A DNA stretch of 64,000 nt. Origin: Natronolimnobius baerhuensis. Lineage in GTDB: Archaea; Halobacteriota; Halobacteria; Halobacteriales; Natrialbaceae. The position numbers and the translations under genes are program-made. The stretch is from positions 434,001-498,000 of the forward strand of contig NZ_MWPH01000001.1 of NCBI RefSeq assembly GCF_002177135.1, in the 5' to 3' direction. The notes below the pieces were generated by a model that did not search any database, had not been told where the DNA came from, and saw only the letters and a program-made list of their open reading frames with translations. How positions within the stretch are numbered: position 1 is the stretch's first letter; each line of letters opens with the position of its first letter. Of this stretch, positions 1 through 8,682 are shown piece by piece.

Positions 1-608
1 CGCGTGATCATCACGTTCTCGCGGTAGGGGATCTCGAGGGCCTGCGCGCGGTCGATCAGCGTCTCGAGAATTGCCTCACCCGTGCGGTCGCCGATAAAGC
101 AGGTCCGCCGGTACGACTGGGCCCCGAAGTACCGCTGGTTGATCGCGCCGTCGTCGGTGCGGTCAAAGGGCGTCCCCCACTCCTCGAGTTCGTGGATTCG
201 GTCGGGCATCTCCTGTGCAGTGAGTTCGACCGCTGCCGGATCGTTCAGGTGGTGGCCTTCGTTCAGCGTATCCGCCGCGTGAATCGTCCAGTCGTCGTCT
301 TCGTCGAGCGAGCCGAGCGCGGCGTTGATGCCGCCGGCCGCCCAGACCGTGTGTGCATCACCGTGGTTTCGCTTGCCGATTACCAGTGGCTCGAGGCCGG
401 ATTCCGCGAGTTCAATGGCGACTCGCGCCCCGGCCGCGCCAGCGCCGATGACGAGCGCCGGCGTCGTCACGATGTCGTACTCGAGGTCGTTCGCTGACGA
501 CGAACCGGTGGCGGGACGCCATCGGTTTTCGATGCCGGCCCCGCGCTCGCTCGCCGTGGTCGTCGACCGGTGCCTCTCGCCCGGGTCCGTGTGTTCGTCA
601 GCAGGCAT
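1..608 (-). CDS. FAD flavoprotein, fumarate reductase / L-aspartate oxidase family (partial)
   Basis: The first 202 residues are present and the gene runs off the left edge. The start is the ATG read from 608, followed by a hydrophilic leader of about 50 residues. A Rossmann FAD site (GAGAAGARVAIELAESG, from residue 55) is followed by AAGGINAALG and FGAQSYRRTCFIGDRTG, the pattern shared by succinate dehydrogenase or fumarate reductase flavoprotein subunits and L-aspartate oxidase. The family oxidises a dicarboxylate or aspartate with FAD. The catalytic and C-terminal parts that would separate SdhA-like from NadB-like proteins lie outside the window, so no gene symbol is given. Confidence 0.8.
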   Translation of the reverse strand, partial: MPADEHTDPGERHRSTTTASERGAGIENRWRPATGSSSANDLEYDIVTTPALVIGAGAAGARVAIELAESGLEPLVIGKRNHGDAHTVWAAGGINAALGSLDEDDDWTIHAADTLNEGHHLNDPAAVELTAQEMPDRIHELEEWGTPFDRTDDGAINQRYFGAQSYRRTCFIGDRTGEAILETLIDRAQALEIPYRENVMIT

Positions 609-756
609 GATACAGTTCGTACTCGGGTGCGAGCGTATTTAGGGCGCTCCCCGAACGATGCAATTCACTCGAGAGGGGCGCTGTAGACCTCATTTGACGG
701 ACTTGCCGGCAAACCGTTTACGGCGCTCGAGGTCGTACTCGAGACCGAATCGACGG

Positions 757-1290
757 ATGCAACCGGTCGTCCACCTCGTCGTCGGCTACATCTGCTACGC
801 AGCCTATGCGCGCTGGCGTTTCGACGGGCCACCGGCGGATGCGCCTGTACTCGCGGCACTCGTCGGCGCGGCGCTCCCAGACCTGCTCGACAAACCGCTC
901 GCGGCCGCCGGCGTCGTCGGTGTCGGGCGGACAGTCGGCCACTCGCTGCTGTTCGTCGTCCCGCTCGTCGTTGTGGTCTGGTTCTCCGCGCGCGCTCGAG
1001 ACCGCGAGGTGCTTGGCGTCGCCTTCGCGATTGGAATCGGCTCGCATATCGCGACGGATATTCCCTGGCACGTCCTCGCGGGAGACTACCACGAACTCGG
1101 CTTTCTCCTCTGGCCGATTACACCGATGCCGGAATACAGTGGCGTCAAGGGCCTCGGAACCCTGCCTGCCCTCGAGGTCACGATCACGACGCTGTGGCTC
1201 GAGGCCGTGATTTTCGTCGCCGGGGTGGCGCTCTGGTGGCACGACGGGCGGACGGGACTCGAGGCGATTCGGCGGCGACTCGGACGCTGA
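757..1290 (+). CDS. YdjM-like (DUF457) membrane-bound metal-dependent hydrolase family protein
   Basis: A 177-residue integral membrane protein. The start at 757 (MQPVVHLVVGYICYAAYARW) was chosen because upstream in-frame residues are arginine-rich and do not look coding. Histidine and aspartate residues sit next to membrane segments: H6 near the N-terminus, the ALPDLLDKP segment, VGHSLLF, and SHIATDIPWHVLAGDYHELG. This spacing is typical of the YdjM/DUF457 family, which is named as putative membrane metal-dependent hydrolases. About four or five hydrophobic spans are visible. The biological substrate of this family is not established. It stands alone, with a small zinc-finger gene downstream. 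Confidence 0.7.
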   Translation: MQPVVHLVVGYICYAAYARWRFDGPPADAPVLAALVGAALPDLLDKPLAAAGVVGVGRTVGHSLLFVVPLVVVVWFSARARDREVLGVAFAIGIGSHIATDIPWHVLAGDYHELGFLLWPITPMPEYSGVKGLGTLPALEVTITTLWLEAVIFVAGVALWWHDGRTGLEAIRRRLGR

Positions 1291-1366
1291 GACGACGGTT
1301 CGACACACGACGCGAACTGGCTCCAGCCGACGAGAGGCTTTTCGTTTCTGCCATCCTATCTAGCGT

Positions 1367-1522
1367 ATGTCTTTCTCTCCAATCCTGTGCCCGGTCTGTA
1401 ATGAGGAGATGGGCCTCGAGGAAGACCTCGAGCACCATCTGGTATACGAACATAAACCCCGTGAGCTGGCGAAACGACTCGTCGCAGAATGGGAAGCAGA
1501 GGAACTCGGCGACGCGGTCTGA
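1367..1522 (+). CDS. Small C2H2-like zinc-finger protein (51 aa)
   Basis: An ATG at 1367 opens a 51-codon frame ending in TGA at 1520-1522. The product starts MSFSPILCPVCNEEMGLEED and has CPVC (C8, C11) followed by HH at 23-24 and H29, a compact C2H2-type zinc-binding arrangement. The rest is a short acidic helix. Haloarchaea encode many such tiny zinc-finger proteins, most of them uncharacterised. Codon use with CTCGAG-type Leu-Glu pairs matches the native genes. The ion and partner are unknown. Confidence 0.7.
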   Translation: MSFSPILCPVCNEEMGLEEDLEHHLVYEHKPRELAKRLVAEWEAEELGDAV

Positions 1523-1574
1523 GTGTCACGTTCGATCCGCGGCAATCATTTTTCTCGAGACGACAACGAATCGA

Positions 1575-4151
1575 TTACTGGTCGGCGTCGCCACCCTCGA
1601 GTCCGTCGCGCTCGAGCGCAGCCGGCGTTTCGGGTTCGACGTTCGCGAGTCGCATCGCGTTGCCGGTCACGCCGAGGCTCATGCCCATGTCGCCGATGAC
1701 GACCGCGTGGATCACCGTGACGACGCCGAAGGGCGCACCCGCGGCGAGAACGGCCTTCACGGCGAGACTCGCCCAGATATTCTGCCGAATCACGCCGTTT
1801 GCGTTCCCCGAGAGTTCGTAGAGATAGGGCAGTCGAGTAAGGTCGTCGCCCATCAGCGCCACGTCGGCCGTCTCGAGGGCCGTATCGGTCCCTGCCGCGC
1901 CCATCGCGATGCCGACCGTCGCGGTCGCGAGTGCGGGCGCGTCGTTGATGCCGTCGCCGACCATGGCGACGTGGGCCGGATCGTCCCCGTTGCCGTACTC
2001 GTTTTCGAGTCGACGAATCCACTCGAGTTTTGCCTCGGGCAGCAGTTCGGCGTGGTAGTCGTCGATCCCGACCTCGCTCGCAATCGCGCGAGCAGTCCCC
2101 TCGTTGTCGCCGGTGAGCATCACGACGCGAACGCCCTGGTCCTGCAACCGGGAGACGGCCCACGCGGCTTCCGGCCGAACGCGATCCGCGACGGCGACGA
2201 CGCCGAGCGGCCGGTCTTCCGTGCCGACGATGACGACCGTCTTGCCCTCGCTCTCGAGGTCGGGGACGATGTCAGAAAGTACGTCCAGACACCCGTCTCG
2301 GTCGCACTGGGACTGTGTCGTCTCGTAGCCCATCTCCGCGAGCGTGACACCGCCGTCGGTCGTCGCGTGGACGTGCTCGAGATCCGCGAGGCCGTCGAAG
2401 AGGTCCGGCTTGCCGACGTAGTGTGTCTCACCGTCGATATCGGCACGGACGCCTTTGCCGGTCAGCGCCTCAAACTCGGAGATGTCGGGTTCGTCGTCCG
2501 CATCGAATCCGTGCTCGTCCGCGTAGCCGACGATTGCCTGCCCAATCGGGTGTTCGCTGCGCCGTTCGGCGGCCGCAGCGCGTCGGAGGACATCCGTCTC
2601 GTCGGCTCCCTCGAGCGGGATCACATCGGTCACGGAGAGGTCGCCGGTCGTCAGCGTGCCCGTCTTGTCGACCGCGAGGACGTCGCTGTCGCCGACGGCC
2701 TCGAGGTGTTTGCCGCCCTTGATCAGGACGCCGTTTCGCGCGGCGCTCGTGATACCGGAGACGACGCTGACGGGCGTCGAGATGACCAGCGCGCAGGGAC
2801 AGGCGATCACGAGCAGCGTCAGGCCGACGACGAACCAGTAACTCCAGGATGCGCCGAAGACGAGCGGTGGCACGAACGCGGCGGCGGCCGCGAGGACGAC
2901 CACAATCGGCGTGTAGACGCTTGCAAAGCGGTCGATAAACTGCTCGCGGTCGGTCTTTTCACGTTCTGCATCCTCGACCATGCGGACGATTCGAGCGATG
3001 GTCGAGTCTGCAGCCTCGCTCTCGACGTCGACCTCGAGGTAGCCCGATTCCGGAATCGTCCCGGCGTAGACCTCGTCGCCTGCGGCCTTGTCTTCGGGGA
3101 CGCTCTCGCCCGTAATCGGCGACTGGTCGACCGCGCTTTCTCCCTTGAGGACGGTCCCGTCGGCGGGAATCTTCTCCCCCGGCCGGACGACGACCGTGTC
3201 GCCGATCTCGAGGTCGTCCGCGGGAATCGTCTCCTCGCTCCCGTCCGCGCGTTTGACGGTCGCGGTATCGGGTGAGAGGTCCATGAGTTCGCGCAGGGAG
3301 TCCCGCGCACGATCCATCGAGAACTGCTCTAAGAGTTCGGCAACGCTGAAGAGGACGGCGAGGATCGCCCCCTCGAAGGGGTGGTGTGCGGCGACGCTCG
3401 CGACGATGCCGAGGCTCATCAGAAAGTCGATGTCGAGACTCCGGTTGCGCAGCGAGTAGTAGCCGTTTCGCAGGATCGGCGTCCCGGCGACGACGACGGC
3501 CGCGATGAACAGGAGATGCGAGAGGTCGTAGACCCGGTCGATGGGCCCCACGGCGAGCGTCCCAAACGCTGGATCGACGGCCGGGAACACGAACTCGAGG
3601 GCCATCCCGACGACGACGAGGAGGCCACCGAGTGCGGTGCCGAGAGCGCGGCGGCTCTTCCAGACGGCCGCGCGCTCGCCGAGTGCGCTCTCGTCGTCAC
3701 CGACCAGCGTTGCCTCGTAGCCGGCGGATTCGACTGCCGCTGTCACGGTGTCGCGGTCGGCATCCGTCGTCGATACTGTGACTCGGCCCGATGCCGGTTG
3801 GGTCTCGACCGCACCGACGCCCTCGGTGTCGGCGAGTGCGTTCTCGACCTTGCTCGCACAGGAGGCACAGTCCATGCCAGGGACCGACAGTGTCAGCTCC
3901 GTAGCGGCCGATTCAACCGCGTATCCGGCCGCCTCGACCCGTTCGCGAATTGCGCGCTCGCTCGTCACACTCGAGTTGTACGTCACGAGAAGTCGCCCGC
4001 TGGTCACTCGCGGGTCGATCTCGTCGATGCCCTCGAGGCGTTCGACGCTGTTCGTCACTTTTCCCGCACAGGTCGGACAATCCATCTCGGGCACCCGCAG
4101 GTCGAGCGTGCGACTCGAGTCCGGCGGCGTCTCAGGTGTGGACTCGCTCAT
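1575..4151 (-). CDS. zntA: Heavy-metal P1B-type ATPase (Zn2+/Cd2+/Pb2+ class likely)
   Basis: An 858-residue metal-exporting P-type ATPase of the cytoplasmic membrane. The ATG at 4151 is used; a GTG lies directly before it. Two N-terminal heavy-metal-associated domains carry MDCPTC (near residue 23) and MDCASC (near 93). Then come membrane helices, the actuator TGES (near 347), the ion-channel CPC (near 452), the phosphorylated aspartate in DKTGTLT (near 495), the nucleotide-domain SEHPIGQA, and GDGINDAP. The last helices contain GDMGMSLGVTGNAMRL, whose Asp-x-Gly fits the P1B-2 class (Zn, Cd, Pb) rather than copper pumps, which carry Met/Ser there. The upstream gene on the same strand is an HTH_10 regulator, probably its metal sensor. 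The zntA symbol is by class; the ion is inferred. Confidence 0.93.
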   Translation of the reverse strand: MSESTPETPPDSSRTLDLRVPEMDCPTCAGKVTNSVERLEGIDEIDPRVTSGRLLVTYNSSVTSERAIRERVEAAGYAVESAATELTLSVPGMDCASCASKVENALADTEGVGAVETQPASGRVTVSTTDADRDTVTAAVESAGYEATLVGDDESALGERAAVWKSRRALGTALGGLLVVVGMALEFVFPAVDPAFGTLAVGPIDRVYDLSHLLFIAAVVVAGTPILRNGYYSLRNRSLDIDFLMSLGIVASVAAHHPFEGAILAVLFSVAELLEQFSMDRARDSLRELMDLSPDTATVKRADGSEETIPADDLEIGDTVVVRPGEKIPADGTVLKGESAVDQSPITGESVPEDKAAGDEVYAGTIPESGYLEVDVESEAADSTIARIVRMVEDAEREKTDREQFIDRFASVYTPIVVVLAAAAAFVPPLVFGASWSYWFVVGLTLLVIACPCALVISTPVSVVSGITSAARNGVLIKGGKHLEAVGDSDVLAVDKTGTLTTGDLSVTDVIPLEGADETDVLRRAAAAERRSEHPIGQAIVGYADEHGFDADDEPDISEFEALTGKGVRADIDGETHYVGKPDLFDGLADLEHVHATTDGGVTLAEMGYETTQSQCDRDGCLDVLSDIVPDLESEGKTVVIVGTEDRPLGVVAVADRVRPEAAWAVSRLQDQGVRVVMLTGDNEGTARAIASEVGIDDYHAELLPEAKLEWIRRLENEYGNGDDPAHVAMVGDGINDAPALATATVGIAMGAAGTDTALETADVALMGDDLTRLPYLYELSGNANGVIRQNIWASLAVKAVLAAGAPFGVVTVIHAVVIGDMGMSLGVTGNAMRLANVEPETPAALERDGLEGGDADQ

Positions 4152-4236
4152 CACACTGCTGTAGGGAACGGCCCCGGATACAGATTATTTGGCGTGCGCC
4201 AACTCGAGCGTTGGCGCGGGCTGACCCATACGCGCG

Positions 4237-4986
4237 TTACAATCGCGCTGGGGACTGCTCGAGCGTGGCCATCTCGTCGGCGAACGACGTCGCGAGCGCC
4301 GCTTCAGCGCGTCGGAGTCGGTAGGACAGCGTCGACCGAGGAATCTCGAGTTCGGTCGCGAGGTCCGACAGTTCGATCTGGCGCGGTGTCTCGTAGTAGC
4401 CGGACTCGACGGCGGCTTGCAGGGCCGCGCGCTGTTCGCGCGGGAGATCGGCTGGTTCGCCCTCCCCGCCGCTGTGGTCGGGGTCAACATCGGTCAACCG
4501 GAGCATCTCCATGCCGGTACACTCGCCGACCTCGTCACCGAGCGCGTCGAAGAAGTCGTGAATGGGCGCGTCGCTTCCCAGCACGATCCGCCAGCGGTAG
4601 CGCCGCCCCTCGCGATACGTCTCGAACAGCAATCCCTCGCCTAAGTGCTCGAGGGCGACGTGGGGAACCGACGTACAGACCTCGGTGCGCTCCCAGTACG
4701 TGTAGACAACGAGCGTGTCGCTCGAGCGGTCTAACACCTGGACCTCACACTCTGCGCCGCAGTCGTCTTTGACCAGGCAGTCGGCGAAGTAGTCAGCTGT
4801 TTCGTAGGCCTGCTCGAGTGCCTCGAGTGCTTCTTCGGGGCCGCTCGCGTGGTCGACCCGCCAGAGGCTATCGGCGCTGACGTGACACGACAGCGACCGG
4901 ACCGACGCGTCGGGGTGGTCAGCGAGCACGTCGGCCACCGGGTTCGTCCCCGGTTCGTACTCGAGGGCGAAGACGAATTCTCTCAT
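4237..4986 (-). CDS. HTH_10 (Bat-type) transcriptional regulator, probable metal sensor
   Basis: A 249-residue regulator. The start MREFVFALEYEPGTNP (ATG at 4986) was preferred over an upstream in-frame GTG. The C-terminal 70 residues hold the HTH_10 pattern (LPREQRAALQAAVESGYY, then IPRSTLSYRLRRAEAALA), known from haloarchaeal bacterio-opsin-activator-like regulators. The N-terminal half is an alpha/beta sensor-like domain with a cysteine cluster, DCLVKDDCGAECEVQ, plausible as a soft-metal ligand set. It lies 85 bp upstream of the ATPase gene on the same strand. Control of the ATPase by metal binding is inference, but the pairing of such a regulator with a metal pump is common in this group. 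Confidence 0.85.
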   Translation of the reverse strand: MREFVFALEYEPGTNPVADVLADHPDASVRSLSCHVSADSLWRVDHASGPEEALEALEQAYETADYFADCLVKDDCGAECEVQVLDRSSDTLVVYTYWERTEVCTSVPHVALEHLGEGLLFETYREGRRYRWRIVLGSDAPIHDFFDALGDEVGECTGMEMLRLTDVDPDHSGGEGEPADLPREQRAALQAAVESGYYETPRQIELSDLATELEIPRSTLSYRLRRAEAALATSFADEMATLEQSPARL

Positions 4987-5044
4987 AGCTAGTGGGAGGG
5001 GCTGGGCGACCAAAGGGTTTCTCGCTGGCGACCGTAGCAGCCGT

Positions 5045-5710
5045 ATGATTGCGCTGTGGACAGTGCGCTCGGCCGCCGGTCGTCACCTGAGAGCGTTCTG
5101 GTCGTTCTATCGTGCCTATACGAAAACCGCAAGTCATACGGCCGCGACGGCTGCACTTGCCATCTTCGGCTTACTGATCTTCGTCGATCCGTGGTTTGCT
5201 GCGCTGGCGATTGCGAGTTACGTCCTCCCACCACTCGTTCTCTACACACGCCGGTCGACACAGACTGCTGTGACTGCGTCGAATCAGAATGAGACATCCT
5301 TGAGTCGGTCGCGTGAAACTGACGGATCGTCACCGAATGCACACCCACAGTCACAGTCGCAGGAGCAGTCACAGCCACTCGAGTCATCGGTTGCCGAATC
5401 GGGACTAGACAGAAGCCGACAGAACGGCACGGAGACGGAGTCAAAGACGGCTCGTATCGACAGTGATGGAGATGCAGCGTCGGATTCAGGCGGAGACACG
5501 GATTCGGATACAGACAACGGAGATACTGACACGGACTCCGATACCGACAGCAAGGGGACAGACACCGACTCAGATACTGACAACGGAGATACCGACAGCG
5601 ACTCAGATACTGACAGTAGGGGGACAGACAGCGACTCTGATACCGACAACGGAGATACCGACAGCGACTCTGATACCGACAACGGAGATACCGACAGCGA
5701 CTCTGACTAA
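5045..5710 (+). CDS. Membrane protein with long Ser/Asp repeat tail
   Basis: A 221-residue protein. The N-terminal third has two hydrophobic segments (AALAIFGLLIFVD and ALAIASYVLPPLVL, about residues 38-75). A Gln/Ser-rich linker (residues 95-130) is followed by a low-complexity tail, from about residue 145 to the end, built of DTDSDTDNGDTDSDSD-type units. The DNA of the tail (about 5500-5709) is a degenerate tandem repeat. The protein resembles a membrane-anchored protein with a highly acidic disordered extension, as in Ser-Asp repeat stalks of cell-surface proteins. Function is unknown. The repeat is prone to slippage, so its length may vary between strains. Confidence 0.7.
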   Translation: MIALWTVRSAAGRHLRAFWSFYRAYTKTASHTAATAALAIFGLLIFVDPWFAALAIASYVLPPLVLYTRRSTQTAVTASNQNETSLSRSRETDGSSPNAHPQSQSQEQSQPLESSVAESGLDRSRQNGTETESKTARIDSDGDAASDSGGDTDSDTDNGDTDTDSDTDSKGTDTDSDTDNGDTDSDSDTDSRGTDSDSDTDNGDTDSDSDTDNGDTDSDSD

Positions 5711-5765
5711 TACTGTGTGAGTCAGCACTATTATAGCGACACCGCTGCTATCTCGAGCCAGATTC

Positions 5766-6413
5766 GTGACTACCCGTTCGACGTCGCTTGCCGGACTCGT
5801 CATCGCCGGCGGCTACTCCACGCGCTTTGGCGAGGCGGATAAAGCAGTTGCCGACCTCGCCGGCACACCGATGAGCCGACGCGTTGTCGACCGCCTTGCA
5901 GCCGTTACTGATTCCGTCGTCATCAACTGCCGCGAAGATCAACGCAGTGCACTGCAAGATGCACTCAGAGAGTGTGACCTCGAAATTCGGTTCGCAACGG
6001 ATCCCATCGACGATCAGGGACCAGTCGCCGGGATCCAGACCGGTCTCGAGGCACTCGACCGAGAGTACGCGGCTGTCGTTGCCTGCGATATGCCGTTCGT
6101 CGACCCGGCGCTGTTCGAGGTGCTTCTCGAGCGCGCACGCGAACACGGCAGTGATGGGGCCGATGCCGCTGTCGTCCAACTCGAGGATGGCTGGTATCAG
6201 ACAACACAAGCACTGTACCGGACTGATTCGATGGCACAAGCCTGTGGCGAAACGCTGGCAGCCGACGACAGGCGGATTCTCGCCGCCCTCGAGCGCCTCG
6301 AGTACGTCACCATCGACGAACCGACGCTCGAGCGGGCGGGAATCGACGTGCAGACATTCGAGAGTATCGACACACAGGATGCACTCGAGGCAGCCGCTGT
6401 TCGACTCGAGTAA
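5766..6413 (+). CDS. mobA: Molybdenum cofactor guanylyltransferase MobA
   Basis: A 215-residue nucleotidyltransferase with a GTG start at 5766 (MTTRSTSLAGLVIAGGYSTR). The NTP-binding loop AGGYSTRFGEADKAVADLAG matches the MobA LAGGxSxRMGxDK pattern, with Lys retained. DDQGPVAGIQTGLEAL and VVACDMPFVDP are the usual second and third motifs (the latter binds Mg2+). The enzyme attaches GMP to molybdopterin to form the guanine dinucleotide cofactor. It is a single gene here, with ilvD next downstream after a 125 bp gap. Shorter homologues include FAD/CTP-type enzymes, but the ACDMPF motif supports MobA. Confidence 0.85.
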   Translation: MTTRSTSLAGLVIAGGYSTRFGEADKAVADLAGTPMSRRVVDRLAAVTDSVVINCREDQRSALQDALRECDLEIRFATDPIDDQGPVAGIQTGLEALDREYAAVVACDMPFVDPALFEVLLERAREHGSDGADAAVVQLEDGWYQTTQALYRTDSMAQACGETLAADDRRILAALERLEYVTIDEPTLERAGIDVQTFESIDTQDALEAAAVRLE

Positions 6414-6538
6414 GTGCTCGTTTGCGTCATTGAACGACAATCCCCGGTATCGAGGCGAACATGTTCGTCGACTTTGGCCTGTGGGGCACCATCGTCCGAG
6501 AAGGCGTGACTTATCATGCCTCGACGCAAGGTCCGACC

Positions 6539-8263
6539 ATGAGCAGCGATGAGTTCGACTACGGCAAAGACGAGCAGTTGCGCAGTCGCGAGGTGACCGA
6601 GGGCGCAGAAAAGGCCCCGCACCGTGCGATGTTCCGCGCGATGGGATTCGATGATGAGGACTTCGGCTCGCCGATGATCGGCGTACCGAACCCGGCCGCA
6701 GACATCACACCGTGTAACGTCCACCTCGATGATGTCGCCGAGTCGGCGCTTGCCGGCGTCGACGACTCCGGTGGGATGCCCATCGAGTTCGGGACGATCA
6801 CCATCTCGGATGCGATCTCGATGGGCACTGAGGGGATGAAAGCCTCGCTTATCTCCCGCGAACTGATCGCCGACTCCGTCGAACTGGTCAGTTTCGGCGA
6901 GCGCATGGACGGGCTGGTCACCATCGGTGGCTGTGACAAGAACATGCCCGGGATGATGATGGCCGCAATCCGAACGGACCTGCCCAGCGTCTTCCTCTAC
7001 GGCGGTTCGATCATGCCCGGCGAGCACGACGGGCGCGAAGTCACCGTCCAGAACCTCTTCGAGGGCGTTGGTGCCGTCTCTGACGGCGACATGTCCGCCG
7101 AGGAACTCGACGAAATGGAGCGCCACGCCTGTCCCGGCGCGGGATCCTGTGGCGGGATGTTCACCGCGAACACGATGGCGTCGATTTCGGAGGCACTCGG
7201 CTTCGCACCGCTTGGCAGTTCCAGCCCGCCCGCAGAAGACGAGGCTCGCTATGAGGTCGCCCGCGAAGCCGGCGAACTCGCCGTCGAGGCCGTCGAAGCG
7301 GGGCGCAAACCCTCTGACTTCCTGAGCAAGCAATCCTTCGAGAACGCCATCGCCCTACAGGTCGCCGTCGGCGGCTCGACCAACGCCGTCCTCCACCTGC
7401 TCGCAATGGCCGCCGAAGCCGGTGTCGACCTCGAGATCGAGGAGTTCGACGAGATCAGCCAGCGTACGCCGAAGATCGCCGACCTCCAACCCGGCGGCAC
7501 ACGCGTGATGAACGACCTTCACGAAATCGGTGGCGTGCCGGTCATCCTGAACGCCCTCTACGAGGCCGACCTGCTCCACGGTGACGCACTGACCGTGACC
7601 GGGAACACAATCGGCGAGGAACTCGAGGCCCTGGACGTGCCGACTATCGAGGACCTCGAGGCGGACTTCCTCTACACTGTCGACGAGCCGAAAAACGAAC
7701 AGGGCGCGATCCGTATCCTGACGGGCAACCTTGCACCCGGTGGCTCCGTCCTCAAGGTAACCGGCGACGACGAGTTGCGCCACGAGGGGCCGGCCCGCGT
7801 CTTCGAGGAGGAAGAAGCCGCAATGAAGTACGTCCAGGAAGGCAACGTCGAGTCCGGCGACGTGCTCATCATCCGCAACGAAGGGCCACAGGGCGGTCCC
7901 GGCATGCGGGAGATGCTCGGTGTCACGAGCGCCGTCGCTGGCCAGGGCCACGCCGAAGACGTTGCGCTCATCACTGACGGTCGATTCTCGGGTGCCACGC
8001 GTGGCTTCTCTATCGGCCACGTCGCGCCCGAAGCTTTCGCTGGCGGCCCAATCGGCCTCCTCGAGGACGGCGACGTTGTCGAGATTGACATCGCAGAGCG
8101 CACGCTTGCCGTCGACCTCTCGGACGACGAACTCGCCGAGCGCCACGACGAGTGGGAGCAGCCAGACCCCACCTACGACACGGGCGTGCTGGCGAAATTC
8201 GGCCGCGACTTCGACTCTGCAGAAAACGGTGCGGTGACGAATCCCGCCCTCAAACGCGACTGA
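6539..8263 (+). CDS. ilvD: Dihydroxy-acid dehydratase
   Basis: A 574-residue Fe-S dehydratase of branched-chain amino acid synthesis, converting 2,3-dihydroxy-isovalerate or its methyl homologue to the 2-keto acid. The start MSSDEFDYGKDEQLRSREVT at 6539 was chosen; upstream residues in frame do not fit. Cluster cysteines are visible in PCNVHL, GGCDKNMPG and CPGAGSCGGMFTANTM. The C-terminal ALITDGRFSGATRGFSIGHV and PEAFAGGPIGL are diagnostic of the IlvD/Edd family. Length is normal. A GC-rich hairpin follows the stop directly. Confidence 0.96.
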   Translation: MSSDEFDYGKDEQLRSREVTEGAEKAPHRAMFRAMGFDDEDFGSPMIGVPNPAADITPCNVHLDDVAESALAGVDDSGGMPIEFGTITISDAISMGTEGMKASLISRELIADSVELVSFGERMDGLVTIGGCDKNMPGMMMAAIRTDLPSVFLYGGSIMPGEHDGREVTVQNLFEGVGAVSDGDMSAEELDEMERHACPGAGSCGGMFTANTMASISEALGFAPLGSSSPPAEDEARYEVAREAGELAVEAVEAGRKPSDFLSKQSFENAIALQVAVGGSTNAVLHLLAMAAEAGVDLEIEEFDEISQRTPKIADLQPGGTRVMNDLHEIGGVPVILNALYEADLLHGDALTVTGNTIGEELEALDVPTIEDLEADFLYTVDEPKNEQGAIRILTGNLAPGGSVLKVTGDDELRHEGPARVFEEEEAAMKYVQEGNVESGDVLIIRNEGPQGGPGMREMLGVTSAVAGQGHAEDVALITDGRFSGATRGFSIGHVAPEAFAGGPIGLLEDGDVVEIDIAERTLAVDLSDDELAERHDEWEQPDPTYDTGVLAKFGRDFDSAENGAVTNPALKRD

Positions 8264-8279
8264 CGCCCGCAAACGGGCG
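8264..8279 (+). terminator. GC-rich hairpin right after ilvD stop
   Basis: CGCCCG (8264-8269) pairs perfectly with CGGGCG (8274-8279) around a CAAA loop, starting at the base after the ilvD TGA. No long T-run follows, so it may work as a 3'-end stabiliser rather than a classical terminator. Confidence 0.4.
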
Positions 8280-8446
8280 GGCGTTCGCATCGGTACTGCT
8301 GTACCACAATACGACGCACTCGAGACGCGTTTTTGCCGTGACTCGACTGTTTTCAACTCAGAGCTATCGGTCTCGATGGCACGCCAACGCGAGCCTTCGA
8401 TTTCCTGCATGAGTCTTTCGACGCGGTATCACAAAGAAAGAAATGA

Positions 8447-8602
8447 ATGTGCAAATTCTGTCTCGAGTGTGAGTGGCAGATCAGTACGGTGCAGGGGTAC
8501 ACCGAAAAAGAAACGTCAGAAAAGGCGATTGAACACTTCGTCGAGACAGGGCATACAGTCGATACGCTGCGACCGCCACCGAAAGCAGTGCTCCAAAACT
8601 GA
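8447..8602 (+). CDS. Small zinc-finger protein with CxxCxxC (51 aa)
   Basis: An ATG at 8447 opens 51 codons ending in TGA at 8600-8602. The product begins MCKFCLECEWQISTVQGYTE and has Cys at 2, 5 and 8, then H30 and H36 in the segment AIEHFVETGHTVDTL. That gives a three-cysteine, two-histidine cluster suited to zinc binding. The His-containing helix (HFVETGHTVD) is like the second half of a classical finger. It lies in an otherwise empty 420 bp stretch between ilvD and the Tat lipoprotein gene, and no other frame there looks coding. Function unknown. Confidence 0.65.
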   Translation: MCKFCLECEWQISTVQGYTEKETSEKAIEHFVETGHTVDTLRPPPKAVLQN

Positions 8603-8682
8603 CCGCTCCCTCGCTGTCTCGTCTGCAGTCAATGCGACAATTCTCTTTTAGACCGCGATCCGAACGTGGTCGCTCGAGCCGA

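Noticed and set aside
1194-3275. Long plus-strand open frame of nearly 700 codons
   Set aside because: It runs antisense to the P1B ATPase, which has all family motifs. Its composition (Arg, Asp, His, Val) is the usual high-GC shadow.
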